This document shows positions 25,636 to 35,013 of a stretch of DNA of 64,000 bases, piece after piece (positions within the stretch are counted from its first letter, which is position 1; each line of letters starts with the position of its first letter). The position numbers were made by a program, and so were the translations under genes. The notes beneath the pieces are model-generated. The model was not told the DNA's origin, made no database searches, and was given only the letters and a program-made list of their open reading frames with translations. The stretch spans positions 60,549-124,548 of the forward strand of contig NZ_JABXYX010000007.1 in assembly GCF_017982655.1 (NCBI RefSeq). Direction: 5' to 3'. The DNA comes from Brasilonema sp. CT11 (lineage in GTDB: Bacteria > Cyanobacteriota > Cyanobacteriia > Cyanobacteriales > Nostocaceae).

Positions 25636-25972
25636 AGGAGAAGGGGTAGATGAATTGTAGAAAAGATAATTGCAAAAATTGGAAAAAATTGTTAATTAGG
25701 ATAGGCAATGTGGATAAATTGTCATGTCAATGTGATTGAACGCTGGTAACTCTAAAAACTTAACACTTCATTAAAATTTACAATAATTGTCCAATAGCAA
25801 CAACAGAGCAAGTTTTGGTAAAGAATGAAACTTGCTCCAATGAATAACGAATGCCAGTATAGATCGACTATTGATTTTTAGGCAAGCAAACCACCTAAAA
25901 GAAGCCGAGAGCGGGGGAGCTTCGTCTTTAGACTGCAAAGTGTCAAAGTTGTGTTAATATTCAAAAGAATCT
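25636..25972. other. Intergenic region between nrdA and riboswitch 2
   Basis: AT-rich, 337 bp, must hold the nrdA promoter on the minus strand and the promoter of the riboswitch 2 transcript on the plus strand. I see no clear NrdR box pair and no riboswitch on the minus strand. Confidence 0.5.
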
Positions 25973-26125
25973 CGGTTCTAGTGGGGAACAGCCACTAGAG
26001 GTAACGGGGAAAGTCCGGTGTGAATCCGGCGCTGTCCCGCAGCTGTAATCAAGGCTTGCCTTGTGAGTCAGAACGCCCGCCGAAGTTGACTTGTAAATTT
26101 TGTAGATCTGCGAGGCACAGATAAG
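25973..26125 (+). promoter_or_regulatory. Cobalamin (AdoCbl) riboswitch 2
   Basis: Core motifs GCCACTAGAGGTAACGGGGA, AAGTCCGGTGTGAATCCGGC, GCTGTCCCGCAGCTGTAA, and the B12 box GAGTCAGAACGCCCGCCGAA. Nearly identical to riboswitch 3 over about 300 nt including sequence after the aptamer, where a TCTCAT/ATGAGA pairing could form the switch. Next gene on this strand is the uncharacterised protein at 26809. Confidence 0.96.
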
Positions 26126-26808
26126 TATTTTTATGAACATTTCTACAACGACTACGCTTTACATTCTCATCGGCTCAGATATCAAGACGCTACAGATTAC
26201 AGCTTTTTATGAGACGGTAGGCGATTAATTTTAGGTATAAATTGCGTTTTTGGATGTAGCGATTGTGACAGTGACTCTCTGTGGGACTATGACCAAGAAA
26301 TGGGTATAGGGGTATAGGGGTGTAGAGGTGTAGGGGAGCCAGTACTTGATGAGGGTCTCCCTCACTTGGTATCTGGTGAGACCAGCGCTGCCAAGAGTTG
26401 TGCCTTGCGCGGGTTCCCCGCGTTGTGGCAACTAGCCTCGATAGGCGTAGCCGTGCCGCAGGCATAGGGGGCGCTACGCAAACGGAGAGGGTTTCCCGAC
26501 CTAGGCGACTGGCGTTAGCGCAGCGAGACCGGAGGTCTTCCCCGAAGGGCGTGAGAAGAGAGATTTTTCGAGCGTGGTTTACCCTGAGCCGGAACCAAAA
26601 GGGTACTCACCGCCCCACTAAATTTTTAATGAGTGTGGTCTTTTATTGGTGGTTGGTACTCACCGCCCCCATCAATAACTATTGCCCCGTAACACCCTTA
26701 TACCCTTACACCCTTAGTTGTTAAAGTAAATATTACCAAGGGAGACTAAATTCATATTCTTAATCTGCAACGCCATCTACTCTGTTTAACCCCCTTAAGG
26801 AGGCATCA
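26126..26808. repeat. Repeat-rich leader between riboswitch 2 and its gene
   Basis: 683 bp. The first 100 bp match the riboswitch 3 leader. Then come GGTATAGGGGTATAGGGGTG low-complexity sequence, GC-rich dispersed repeats (about 26400-26545) and two copies of GGTACTCACCGCCCC (about 26602 and 26656). Two nominal ORFs here lack coding character. The repeats seem to have pushed the riboswitch away from the gene. Confidence 0.6.
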
Positions 26809-27273
26809 ATGAGTCATACTTCCGATGCTTTGGACTGGCAGCAAGGCTTGATTGCCACAAATTTGTTGGTGATTGGTTACAACGCCTGGGTGGGGTATTT
26901 GGGAGGCGATCGCGGTGTCATCGTTTGCAGCACCAATTCCCCTGCAATTGGAGTGGCAGGTGAAACCTTCAAAGTTCATTTTATACCACGTATTCGTATA
27001 GCTGCCTTCTTAAATGCTTGGTTAGCTGCTCCCGACACCGTAATTCTGCGTAATCATTTTATGAATGCTCATATATTGGAAGCCGTGGATACTTACAATC
27101 CTACTACCGAAGTCTTGTTATTGCTGGAATCTTTTAACCAAGCGACGTTCTTTTACCTGAAAAACCTACCCATCACCCCACCCCAATGCTATGAACAGGT
27201 CTGCAAAAGATGGACAGAATTTCAGCCCCAGCCCAATTTTTCTGGAAATACAAATGCCAACCATCTTACTTAG
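26809..27273 (+). CDS. Uncharacterised riboswitch-linked protein, family member 1
   Basis: 154 aa, strong AAGGAGG ribosome site before ATG 26809. It is a paralog of the protein at 36491-36931: shared blocks are LIATNLLVIGYNAWVGYL (here, near the N-terminus), RGVIVC, AVDTYNPTTEVLLLL, and CYEQVCKRWTEFQP at the end. No signal peptide or membrane helix is clear. One Cys pair (VC and CY/VC) and no obvious catalytic motif. Both paralogs are the first or second gene behind a cobalamin riboswitch, and the other one is translationally linked to a CobW GTPase. I do not recognise the family; a role in cobalt or corrinoid handling is inferred from context. Confidence 0.82.
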   Translation: MSHTSDALDWQQGLIATNLLVIGYNAWVGYLGGDRGVIVCSTNSPAIGVAGETFKVHFIPRIRIAAFLNAWLAAPDTVILRNHFMNAHILEAVDTYNPTTEVLLLLESFNQATFFYLKNLPITPPQCYEQVCKRWTEFQPQPNFSGNTNANHLT

Positions 27274-27338
27274 TGATACATAAGGTTCCTCAATGTTCAA
27301 ATCACATCTTTACTAGATTTTTACTTGGGTTTTTCATC

Positions 27339-27578
27339 ATGCCGAAATTCTATCTTCACCGAGCTGGGAAGATTCCCACTGCTATTCATCCCTTTGTCAA
27401 ACAAACGGTTCTCCCCGAAGTCAAACAGAAGCCCTGGGTACTTCAAGGGAAAATTATTCGAGGTGTTCAAAACATAGCAATATCGATGTCTAGGACAATT
27501 TCCATTGCAAGCCATCGCCTGATTCGGTTCATTCCCAGACGACTCATGAGCAAACCGTTAGATCGACTTCACAAATGA
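27339..27578 (+). CDS. Small basic protein of unknown function
   Basis: 79 aa from ATG 27339; a longer frame from 27210 would overlap the previous gene. The product is basic (KQKPWVLQGKIIRGVQNIAI, HRLIRFIPRRLMSKPLDRLH) with an amphipathic middle. The ribosome site is weak. It fills the space between the riboswitch 2 gene and the methyltransferase gene and has no recognised family. It may be a real small gene or a chance frame. Confidence 0.4.
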   Translation: MPKFYLHRAGKIPTAIHPFVKQTVLPEVKQKPWVLQGKIIRGVQNIAISMSRTISIASHRLIRFIPRRLMSKPLDRLHK

Positions 27579-27700
27579 GTTGAACTGCACAGGCAGTTGG
27601 AATTTAATAAATCAAGGGTTCGGTGCTACAAAATTCTTTATGGCTACGAGATTCGTGCCAAAATTTTATCTACGGTAGGCGTACAGGATCGTTCAAAACA

Positions 27701-28702
27701 ATGTCAACTTTATTATATTTTGTAATTGGTTTTCTTCTGCTTTTGGTGATTGGAATTGCGGGTTATCTCCTGAGTGCCCGTAAGTATCAATCCTCAGACA
27801 CAGTCGCCAATTCCTACGATCAATGGACGAATGACGGCATCTTAGAGTTTTATTGGGGGGAACACATTCACCTCGGTCACTACGGTTCGCCGCCACAACG
27901 GAAGGATTTTCTGGCTGCTAAATCTGATTTTGTACATGAAATGGTTAAATGGGGTAGTTTAGATAAATTACCCCCTGGTACTACCGTCTTAGATGTTGGG
28001 TGTGGTATCGGGGGCAGCAGCCGGATTTTAGCGCGAGATTATGGGTTTGCCGTCACAGGGATTACGATCAGCCCTATTCAGGTGAAACGCGCCCAGGAGT
28101 TAACGCCCCAAGGGCTAAACGCCCAGTTTGCAGTCGATGATGCGATGGCGTTGTCGTTTCCAGATGCCAGTTTTGATGTGGTCTGGTCGATTGAAGCAGG
28201 TCCTCACATGCCCGATAAAGCCGTTTTTGCGCTTGAATTAATGCGGGTGCTAAAGCCCGGTGGAATATTGGTTGTAGCTGACTGGAATCAGAAGGATGAC
28301 CGCCAAAAACCTCTAAATTTCTGGGAAAAACCAGTCATGCGACAACTCCTCGATCAGTGGTCTCATCCAGCTTTTTCCAGCATTGAAGGCTTTGCCGAGC
28401 TTTTGGCAGCGACGGGATTAGTCGAGGGGGAAGTGATTACGGCAGACTGGACGAAACAAACGCTTCCTTCTTGGTTGGATTCGATCTGGCAAGGGGTGGT
28501 TCGACCGAGCGGATTTCTGCGTTTTGGACTGTCTGGTTTTATCAAGTCTGTGCGCGAGGTGCCGACGTTGTTGCTGATGCGTTTGGCGTTTGGTGCAGGG
28601 CTATGTCGATTTGGAATGTTCCGCGCTGTGCGGGCAAACTCACGCACAGAATTGAAAGACCAAAACTTTGCCAACCAAACTCCCTCAAGGTTGGTTAGGT
28701 AA
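27701..28702 (+). CDS. MPBQ/MSBQ methyltransferase (tocopherol and plastoquinone synthesis)
   Basis: 333 aa from ATG 27701 (MSTLLYFVIGFLLLLVIGIA), the length of Synechocystis sll0418. That enzyme methylates 2-methyl-6-phytyl- (and solanesyl-) benzoquinol with S-adenosylmethionine in tocopherol and plastoquinone synthesis. The match is strong across the chain: KYQSSDTVANSYDQWTNDGI, WGEHIHLGHYGSPP, the SAM loop VLDVGCGIGGSSRILA, VDDAMALSFPDASFDVVWS, and FIKSVREVPTLLLMRLAFG. An N-terminal membrane helix anchors it. The frame from 27623 adds 26 unlikely residues. Confidence 0.93.
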   Translation: MSTLLYFVIGFLLLLVIGIAGYLLSARKYQSSDTVANSYDQWTNDGILEFYWGEHIHLGHYGSPPQRKDFLAAKSDFVHEMVKWGSLDKLPPGTTVLDVGCGIGGSSRILARDYGFAVTGITISPIQVKRAQELTPQGLNAQFAVDDAMALSFPDASFDVVWSIEAGPHMPDKAVFALELMRVLKPGGILVVADWNQKDDRQKPLNFWEKPVMRQLLDQWSHPAFSSIEGFAELLAATGLVEGEVITADWTKQTLPSWLDSIWQGVVRPSGFLRFGLSGFIKSVREVPTLLLMRLAFGAGLCRFGMFRAVRANSRTELKDQNFANQTPSRLVR

Positions 28703-28738
28703 TGAGCGACATGATGACCAATGCGTGAGTTTCCAGCA

Positions 28739-28815
28739 ATGACTCCATCGCCAAATCTATCTTTGGTAAACTGCGATGTAGTTATTGTCGGCGGGGGCAT
28801 TTCGGGTTTCATACG
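28739..28815 (+). pseudogene. 5' stub of an FAD/NAD(P)-dependent oxidoreductase gene
   Basis: ATG 28739 begins MTPSPNLSLVNCDVVIVGGG followed by ISGF, a textbook dinucleotide-binding start (V-I-V-G-G-G-x-x-G). After about 24 codons the sequence turns into unrelated residues and reads into the PepSY gene region to a stop at 28900. The rest of the oxidoreductase has been lost, probably by the same rearrangement that placed the PepSY-TonB receptor cluster here. Confidence 0.6.
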
Positions 28816-28839
28816 GTTTCACGAAATGCCTGATACTGT

Positions 28840-29988
28840 TCAAAGCTTCTGTGAGAGTTCTATGACACTATCGTCGTGTACAGTAGGTTTTCCCCGATAA
28901 CGATACCACCACATCACAAAACCAGTGATGAATAGAACGAACGGTGCATATCCAACAAATACATAGAGAATGCGAGTAGGCAATCCTCCAAAAGTACCAT
29001 AATGGAGGGGAGTAAAAGAATTGAGAATGCGATCGCCTAAAGACGGTTTGAGAGCATTGTCTACTCGCAAGACTTTGCCGTTATACTGGTCGAGGTAGAC
29101 ATAGCTGTTTCCACTATCTTCTTTTTCTTGAGGAAACTTGTAGCGAATCATCAAAGCGCTGTCTGGTTTTTCTGCAAAATAAACGCTTCTGAGTTCTGCA
29201 CCAGGTAATTGAGCTTGAGCTGTCTGAAGTTGCTCAGTAAGCTTTAGAGGTAACTGAGTGGCGATGACTTGAGAAACAGGTTCTTGCTTCACACTAAAGG
29301 TGATTGCCCGAATCACAGGCTCACTAAATTCACCAAAATTCCAGCAAAAACCTGTGAAAAATGTGAAAAAAAGAAACACAGCTGCTATCGCACCAGCAAC
29401 TTTATGAATATCAAAGTTCATTCGCTTGGGATGAGCATCAAGCTTGATTTTGAAGCCTGCAATTAGTTTACGCCAACCAGGCCAGAGCAATATTCCTGTG
29501 ATCGTCAGAATGCACACGAGTAAACCAACAGCGCCAACAATTTTGTATCCAATGTCGCCTGCTAGCAGACTGTAGTGGAGTTGATAAATAATCTTGTAAA
29601 AGCGCTCTACAGGATTGGGATTGAGATTATTACCGAGAACTGCTCCTGTATAAGGATGAACGTAATTTTCAATCCAATCATTTTCCCTGGTTGCATAGAT
29701 GACATTAAATGGATCATCTGGTTTTATCGGCACATAAACTCTGTTGAGCTTGGCATCGGGTTGGCTGGCATACGTGCTTTTCACCTGATTAAGAACGACC
29801 TCAATCGGTAGCATTTCCCCTTTAGGCGTAATCGTTCCAATTTGGTTATGCCTTTGAATGGCAGTAATTTCAGATTGGAAGACTAGCAGGCTACCAGTTA
29901 AACCAACAATAATCGCAATCAGTCCAACACCTAACCCAATGTAGCGGTGTAAAGCAAATACGAAGTTACGCAGAGTTTTGAAAGTCAT
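28840..29988 (-). CDS. PepSY-associated membrane protein (iron-uptake linked)
   Basis: 382 aa with four membrane helices: FALHRYIGLGVGLIAIIVGL, VGAVGLLVCILTITGILLW, GAIAAVFLFFTFFTGFCWNF and ILYVFVGYAPFVLFITGFVM. Repeated PepSY-type segments (YVHPYTGAVLGNNL, YVYLDQYNGKVLRVDN) and membrane-side His residues (LHRY, LHYS, IHKV, LHYG) mark the iron-regulated PepSY-TM family, thought to move electrons to reduce imported ferric siderophore. It follows the TonB receptor by 25 bp and is surely co-transcribed with it. Confidence 0.92.
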   Translation of the reverse strand: MTFKTLRNFVFALHRYIGLGVGLIAIIVGLTGSLLVFQSEITAIQRHNQIGTITPKGEMLPIEVVLNQVKSTYASQPDAKLNRVYVPIKPDDPFNVIYATRENDWIENYVHPYTGAVLGNNLNPNPVERFYKIIYQLHYSLLAGDIGYKIVGAVGLLVCILTITGILLWPGWRKLIAGFKIKLDAHPKRMNFDIHKVAGAIAAVFLFFTFFTGFCWNFGEFSEPVIRAITFSVKQEPVSQVIATQLPLKLTEQLQTAQAQLPGAELRSVYFAEKPDSALMIRYKFPQEKEDSGNSYVYLDQYNGKVLRVDNALKPSLGDRILNSFTPLHYGTFGGLPTRILYVFVGYAPFVLFITGFVMWWYRYRGKPTVHDDSVIELSQKL

Positions 29989-30013
29989 GGTAGATATTCC
30001 TGCTAAATAAAGA

Positions 30014-32737
30014 TCAAAACTCTACTGAAATGCTTCCCAACACAGTTAACGGTGCTTGAGGAAAGACTAAGTAGCCATTGGTGTCGTAATATTTGACATC
30101 AAAGATATTCTTAAAGTTGAGTGCAGCTCGCCAATTATCGCGTTTGTAGGAAATGGCAGCATCCGTTCTGACATAAGAAGGAAGAGTAAACGGATCGCTT
30201 TGGTTTGTAATGCGCGAGCCAACAAAAAAGATACCTGCACTAAATGCCAACCCTTGCAAGTCACCCTTTTGAATTTCATAGGTTGTCCATAGACTTGCAC
30301 CGTGGTATGCACTATTTACCAAACGCTGACCTTTGATTGTAGGATTGTTATCTTCGCTTACAAATGCATCATTCAAATACCCAGAAGCGATAATCTTCCA
30401 ACCTGGTAAAATTTCTCCTGCCACATCCAGTTCAATACCTCGACTTTTCACTTCTCCCACCGCGATTACAGAGTTAATATCGTTCGGGTCTTGAGTGGGT
30501 ATGTTTGTTTTGGTAATGTCATAGGCTGCTAGCGTTGCCGAAAGCCGTCGATCAAAAAGCTCAGATTTTATCCCAACTTCGTACTGTGTACCGCGAGATG
30601 GTTCGAGTGCTTCACCACTAGCAGTTCTAGAATTGTTGGGAACGAAGGAACGGCTGTAACTGGCATAGAGCGAAATCGGCTCGATGGGTTGATAGACTAA
30701 TCCCACACGGGGGGAAAAAGCACCATCGTTAAACTCAGACCTAGTAGTGTTTCCATCTTCCCTTGTTACACTATTGACGCTATCAACAAAATCGTATCTG
30801 CCACCAACCAGTAACTTCAGATTAGGCAGTAGGGTTACCTGGTCTTGCAAATAAATACCTATTGTATCTATCCTATTATCGTATAGACCTGATAGTCTGA
30901 TGTTCGTAGGACGGGCACCATAGATAGGATTGAAAATATCTAGTGAGGCGATATCACCGGTGAAATTGAAATCAACATCTGTGTTGCGACTCAACTCCAA
31001 ACCTAGCAGGAGTTGATGGGCAATTGAACCTGTGTTGAACTTACCAATCAAATCAGTTTGCCAGGAGTAGTCTTCAGTGGGGCGATCGCGATCTCCTCCG
31101 TATTCGCGCTGTAAACTACGACCATCTGCTTCAAATGTGCCACCGGCGATGTTGGCATAGGCATCGTTGTTAAGCGACGATTGGACAGAAACACCGCTTC
31201 GTAACTGTAAGCTTTCGCTGAAGCGATGATCCACTGTCAAAGTTCCCCGATGGTAGTCCACATTATTAAAATCGCTAGGTTCTCCTAAGTTGCGACTGAC
31301 GGGAAGAGTCAGGAACACAGGACTAGTCGGTGGAAAGCCGCGATCAAATCCCCCACGTCGTCTCCCATATTCGTATTCAAAATTGAGGGTTGTGTTTTCG
31401 CTGGGCTTATAGGTGATCACAGGGGACACAGAGAAAATATCGTAATCATTAAAATCTCGGAAACTGCCGGAATTTTCGTAGGCAACATTCAAGCGATAGA
31501 GTAATTTTTTGTCGTTGGTGAGTGGTCCCGAAAAGTCTACAGAACCGCGATAGAAACTGAAGCTACCTGCTGTAAATTCTGCTGCGTAGTAGGGATTGCT
31601 CAAGGGCTGCTTGGTGACATAATTGACGACACCACCTGGCTCGATCTGGCCGTACAGTACAGAGGCAGGACCTTTAAGAACTTCAACGCGCTCTACGTTG
31701 GCACCATAGCTGAAGAAGTTGCTGGTTGTGAAGCCATTTCTCAGAACCTTGGGGTTGGTGAATCCTCGAATCGTGTAGTCATCAAAGACACCGCCGAAGC
31801 CCGATAATGGTGATACTCCAGACACATTACGGGCAGCATCGGTAATCCGCGTAATTTGCTGATCTTTGATCACTGTTTGCGGAATCGCTTGAATTGACTG
31901 AGGAATGTCGCGTGTGTCCGTATCGGTTCGAGTGGCAGATCTGGTATTGGAGACACGATAACCATCTTGCTCACCCGTCACCACTAGTTCAATAGGCTCG
32001 TCACCAGAAGCTGATGGTTGACTTGGTTGGGTTTGAGTTCCTGGCTGCTGTTGAGAAGGAGTTGGTTGCGTTTGCCCTTGTTGTTGGGCAATCGAAGCTG
32101 CAGTTGACACACTGAAGATCAAACCTTCTTTTGGACTGTCAAACAACTCGACAATTGGTGGAGTTGCTTCACCGATCACCGTCACTCGGATAGTGTTGGC
32201 ATCAAAGTTTGTTACAGTTATCTCGGTTACACCCGCAATTGGCTTTTGTGAGCGGAATGTAAACGCCCTGTCACCTGGTAAACGCAGTTGAGCATTGGGA
32301 ATGTCAACTATGAAAGTATTACTATTGACTTGAGTGCGATTCTCCAGTTGCAAGGTACTAGCTTTAGAAGTTTGTAAAACCACCTCCACACCCTTGTTGG
32401 TGGGATTTGCCTTCACAAAGCTGACTTGCACGAAGGACTGATTTCTTATCTGAGCCAGCCATTGTTTGACTGTTGTGGCTGGGCGCTCTAGCTCTTGCAC
32501 ACGAGGAATTGTAATAACTTTGTTTGCCTGCTGAATCTTTTCACCTGTTGTTTGCGCTGCGGACTGCAATAATTGTTGACTTGGATTAGTTGCAGTCAAA
32601 TTTATCTGCTGTAAGCTACGAATTCCTTGGTTCTTTGTTACATTGTCGCTACGACTCATTTCCTGTGCCAATGCAGTCTGTCCAAAAAACACCGACACCA
32701 AAGTAGTCATCAACAACGGCAGTTTCAGATTCCGCAT
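30014..32737 (-). CDS. TonB-dependent siderophore receptor with N-terminal AMIN domain
   Basis: 907 aa. Signal peptide (LPLLMTTLVSVFFGQTALAQ), an AMIN domain at about residues 90-215 (VSFVKANPTNKGVEVVLQTS, TFIVDIPNAQLRLPGD), a Gln/Pro/Ser linker (QQQGQTQPTPSQQQPGTQTQ), then the plug (DIPQSIQAIPQTVIKDQQIT, ERVEVLKGPASVLYGQ) and a barrel ending SISVEF with terminal Phe. The AMIN domain may anchor the receptor to peptidoglycan, a known cyanobacterial layout. The operon order is receptor then PepSY protein, and the AraC regulator lies just upstream on the same strand. The ligand is probably a ferric siderophore; which one is unknown. Confidence 0.96.
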   Translation of the reverse strand: MRNLKLPLLMTTLVSVFFGQTALAQEMSRSDNVTKNQGIRSLQQINLTATNPSQQLLQSAAQTTGEKIQQANKVITIPRVQELERPATTVKQWLAQIRNQSFVQVSFVKANPTNKGVEVVLQTSKASTLQLENRTQVNSNTFIVDIPNAQLRLPGDRAFTFRSQKPIAGVTEITVTNFDANTIRVTVIGEATPPIVELFDSPKEGLIFSVSTAASIAQQQGQTQPTPSQQQPGTQTQPSQPSASGDEPIELVVTGEQDGYRVSNTRSATRTDTDTRDIPQSIQAIPQTVIKDQQITRITDAARNVSGVSPLSGFGGVFDDYTIRGFTNPKVLRNGFTTSNFFSYGANVERVEVLKGPASVLYGQIEPGGVVNYVTKQPLSNPYYAAEFTAGSFSFYRGSVDFSGPLTNDKKLLYRLNVAYENSGSFRDFNDYDIFSVSPVITYKPSENTTLNFEYEYGRRRGGFDRGFPPTSPVFLTLPVSRNLGEPSDFNNVDYHRGTLTVDHRFSESLQLRSGVSVQSSLNNDAYANIAGGTFEADGRSLQREYGGDRDRPTEDYSWQTDLIGKFNTGSIAHQLLLGLELSRNTDVDFNFTGDIASLDIFNPIYGARPTNIRLSGLYDNRIDTIGIYLQDQVTLLPNLKLLVGGRYDFVDSVNSVTREDGNTTRSEFNDGAFSPRVGLVYQPIEPISLYASYSRSFVPNNSRTASGEALEPSRGTQYEVGIKSELFDRRLSATLAAYDITKTNIPTQDPNDINSVIAVGEVKSRGIELDVAGEILPGWKIIASGYLNDAFVSEDNNPTIKGQRLVNSAYHGASLWTTYEIQKGDLQGLAFSAGIFFVGSRITNQSDPFTLPSYVRTDAAISYKRDNWRAALNFKNIFDVKYYDTNGYLVFPQAPLTVLGSISVEF

Positions 32738-32943
32738 ATTTTCCTCACATCAAGATAAATTCAACTAGATAAATTCAACTAGCTAGCAACAGGGCAAATA
32801 TTTTTTATCTACTAGTCGAGAGATTTTCTCAAATTAGTCTTGGTAGTACAGTAAGGCATTTCAATGCTGAAAATGGCTCCAAGACGGAAAATTTTCGCGC
32901 CCTAACCGGAATTTTTGGGTAGCTATATACAGTAATCGTGTTT

Positions 32944-33019
32944 AAACAGTGAACACTTCGACAAGCTCAGTGCATCGCAGTAAACAGTGAACACTTCGAC
33001 AAGCTTAGTGCATCGCAGT
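32944..33019. repeat. Two tandem 38-bp direct repeats
   Basis: Units 32944-32981 and 32982-33019 differ at one base; core GAACACTTCGACAAGCTCAG and TGCATCGCAGT. They are followed by ATAACTGATAACTGATAACT repeats (also seen at about 17930-17955 and 23340-23355). They lie between the AraC gene and the TonB receptor promoter. Confidence 0.8.
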
Positions 33020-33058
33020 GAACAGTAAACAATTGATAACTGATAACTGATAACTGGT

Positions 33059-34036
33059 TTAAATATTCTGCTGCATTTGATACGCTTTTGGATTTACACC
33101 GTATTTCTTTTTAAATGCACTAGCAAAGCGACTGCGGTTTGCATAGCCAACTATTTGAGCAACTTGTTCAATTTTCATTTGCCCTGACAGCAGTAATTGT
33201 CTAGCTTGTTCCATGCGATAGTCGTGTAAATAACCAAATACTGTAGTCCCAAAAACTTGACGGAATCCACGTTTAAGAGTGCATTCGTTAATACCTACCT
33301 GTTTAGCTAAATCGATTAACGAAGGCGGATTACTTATATTCCGTAACAGAACTTCTCTGGCGTGATGGATAGAATCAATTTCCTGAAGCCGTAGCAGTTT
33401 TTCTGTTGGCGCTGCTACTTGATCTGCTAGCTTGAGGGAAACCAATTCTAGGACTTTGCTCTCCAGATACATTTTGCGCGTTAGTCCCTGATAAGGACAA
33501 TGAATAATTTGCTGGAGCGCGAGTTGTTTGGCTGGGGTAATTAGATTAGGACGTAGATTAAAATATTCTGGTACACCTGCAATCGCCTTTTCCAAATCTT
33601 GCGGTACTTGTTCTCCATAACTTTCGATCAACGTCCTCAGCGTTTCTGGCTCAATTATCAAACTCACCCATCTGAGATTACCTGCTCCATTAACGCTGTC
33701 ATTCGACTGTGGATATACACCACCAAAAATATAGTCTTCTCCTGACTTTGTTGCTTGTCCATCAAAATCTTGCCCTGATCCAGCTAAACTAAATCCAAAT
33801 TCTAAGCAGTCTTGGTGATGGGCATGAGTAAACCACCGCATTGACTGCGGTAAATAAGTTTCGAGAATTTCAATGATAATGCCTTCACGCAGCGGTATCC
33901 AGCGATAATAGCCTTCACCGAGTTGTTTAGGATATCGACAAAGATAATCTTCTGGATGGGTTGGATCGATTATGGGTTCTGGATTTGCTGCTTTCCTCAA
34001 ATCCCAAAAATCATAAATCGTGATGTTAATTGTCAT
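33059..34036 (-). CDS. AraC family transcriptional regulator
   Basis: 325 aa from ATG 34036; the TTG at 34069 would add 11 residues coded by repeat-like DNA. The C-terminal AraC double helix-turn-helix is clear: NPPSLIDLAKQVGINECTLK, FGYLHDYRMEQARQLLL, IEQVAQIVGYANRSRFASAF and KKYGVNPKAYQ. The N-terminal part is the PchR-like sensor type often found beside siderophore receptors. The 321-bp gap to the receptor start holds the direct repeats. It likely activates the receptor-PepSY operon when a siderophore is present. Confidence 0.92.
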   Translation of the reverse strand: MTINITIYDFWDLRKAANPEPIIDPTHPEDYLCRYPKQLGEGYYRWIPLREGIIIEILETYLPQSMRWFTHAHHQDCLEFGFSLAGSGQDFDGQATKSGEDYIFGGVYPQSNDSVNGAGNLRWVSLIIEPETLRTLIESYGEQVPQDLEKAIAGVPEYFNLRPNLITPAKQLALQQIIHCPYQGLTRKMYLESKVLELVSLKLADQVAAPTEKLLRLQEIDSIHHAREVLLRNISNPPSLIDLAKQVGINECTLKRGFRQVFGTTVFGYLHDYRMEQARQLLLSGQMKIEQVAQIVGYANRSRFASAFKKKYGVNPKAYQMQQNI

Positions 34037-34304
34037 CGTGTGTATACTATGCGATCCGCGCAGCGTCAAGCCAAGGGCTTATCGCCGTTGTGTAAATATA
34101 TTACATCTTCATTCGATGCTACACAGCATCGTAAAGCAAACCGCAATTATCTAACGCTGGAGAGAGCAAAACCTTGACAAACAATGATAACTTGGCTATC
34201 AACTTAATAAGTAGCACAAATATTCAGATAATTTGTGTATGGTAGTTACTGTAGTGGCAATTAAAACTGTATCGTGATCAATGCTCTTACTTGGAGTTAC
34301 ATCT

Positions 34305-34769
34305 ATGGGCGAAGCCAAACGACGTAAACAACAAGATCCAGCATGGGGTTTGAGCTTTGAGGCTTGGGGCAAACTATTCCAGCCTAATGTTAAAACTTAC
34401 CTCACCCAATCTGGTTTAGAAGTCTGCGATTTTCAAGACCTATATAAAGATATGATGTGGTATCATCATCGCATCAACTTAGCCGTGGAAAGACGTGCTG
34501 AAGGGTTATCAATATTTGCCGTCAAAAACTATGTCTGCCACGCTCTTGATACTCGTTTGAAGTGCTTTCTAATTATAGAAAAATGCGATCGCTACGCGGA
34601 TTCACAATACCGAAAATGGATGACCGCTGCTTGGCTTGACTTGAGTAGAGAAAGAGACGGAATTTACATTTTTGGTCGTCATACTCCTGAGTTTGTGGGA
34701 TGGATCTACCATCACGAACCAACGCTTAACGGTCTTTATAGATTTGCAACTCCACACCCAGAACTTTAG
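34305..34769 (+). CDS. Hypothetical protein with MGEAKRRK start
   Basis: 154 aa from ATG 34305 (MGEAKRRKQQDPAWG); the ATG at 34281 would add 8 residues. The MGEAKRRK opening is common to several cyanobacterial proteins of unknown role. The rest is rich in Trp, His and Tyr (MMWYHHRINLAVERRAEG, WMTAAWLDLSRERDG, WIYHHEPTLNGLYRF) and shows no signal peptide or membrane helix. I do not recognise a domain. It stands alone between the AraC gene and riboswitch 3. Confidence 0.7.
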   Translation: MGEAKRRKQQDPAWGLSFEAWGKLFQPNVKTYLTQSGLEVCDFQDLYKDMMWYHHRINLAVERRAEGLSIFAVKNYVCHALDTRLKCFLIIEKCDRYADSQYRKWMTAAWLDLSRERDGIYIFGRHTPEFVGWIYHHEPTLNGLYRFATPHPEL

Positions 34770-34860
34770 CACCGCAACTTCCTTGGGGCGATCGCTTCAT
34801 TAATAACTTGGAGTAACTTACGCAAACAAATCACAGTTGTGTTAATATGCAAAAGAATCT

Positions 34861-35013
34861 CGGTTCTGGTGGGGAACAGCCACTAGAGGTAAGGGGGAAA
34901 GTCCGGTGTAAGTCCGGCGCTGTCCCGCAGCTGTAATCAAGGCTTGCCTTGTGAGTCAGAATGCCCGCCGAAGTTGACTTGTAAATTTTGTACATCTGCG
35001 AGGCACAGATAAG
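34861..35013 (+). promoter_or_regulatory. Cobalamin (AdoCbl) riboswitch 3
   Basis: Core motifs GCCACTAGAGGTAAGGGGGA, AAGTCCGGTGTAAGTCCGGC, GCTGTCCCGCAGCTGTAA, and B12 box GAGTCAGAATGCCCGCCGAA. It controls the CobW gene and the uncharacterised gene that overlaps it. The aptamer and following 100 nt are almost the same as riboswitch 2, showing a recent duplication. Confidence 0.96.

Noticed and set aside
25636..25972. Cobalamin riboswitch control of nrdA
   Set aside because: The aptamer at 25973-26125 is on the plus strand and points away from nrdA; no aptamer found on the minus strand.
26190..26724. ORFs on both strands within the riboswitch 2 leader
   Set aside because: They translate repeats and low-complexity sequence (GGGGTATAGGGG) and have no family pattern.
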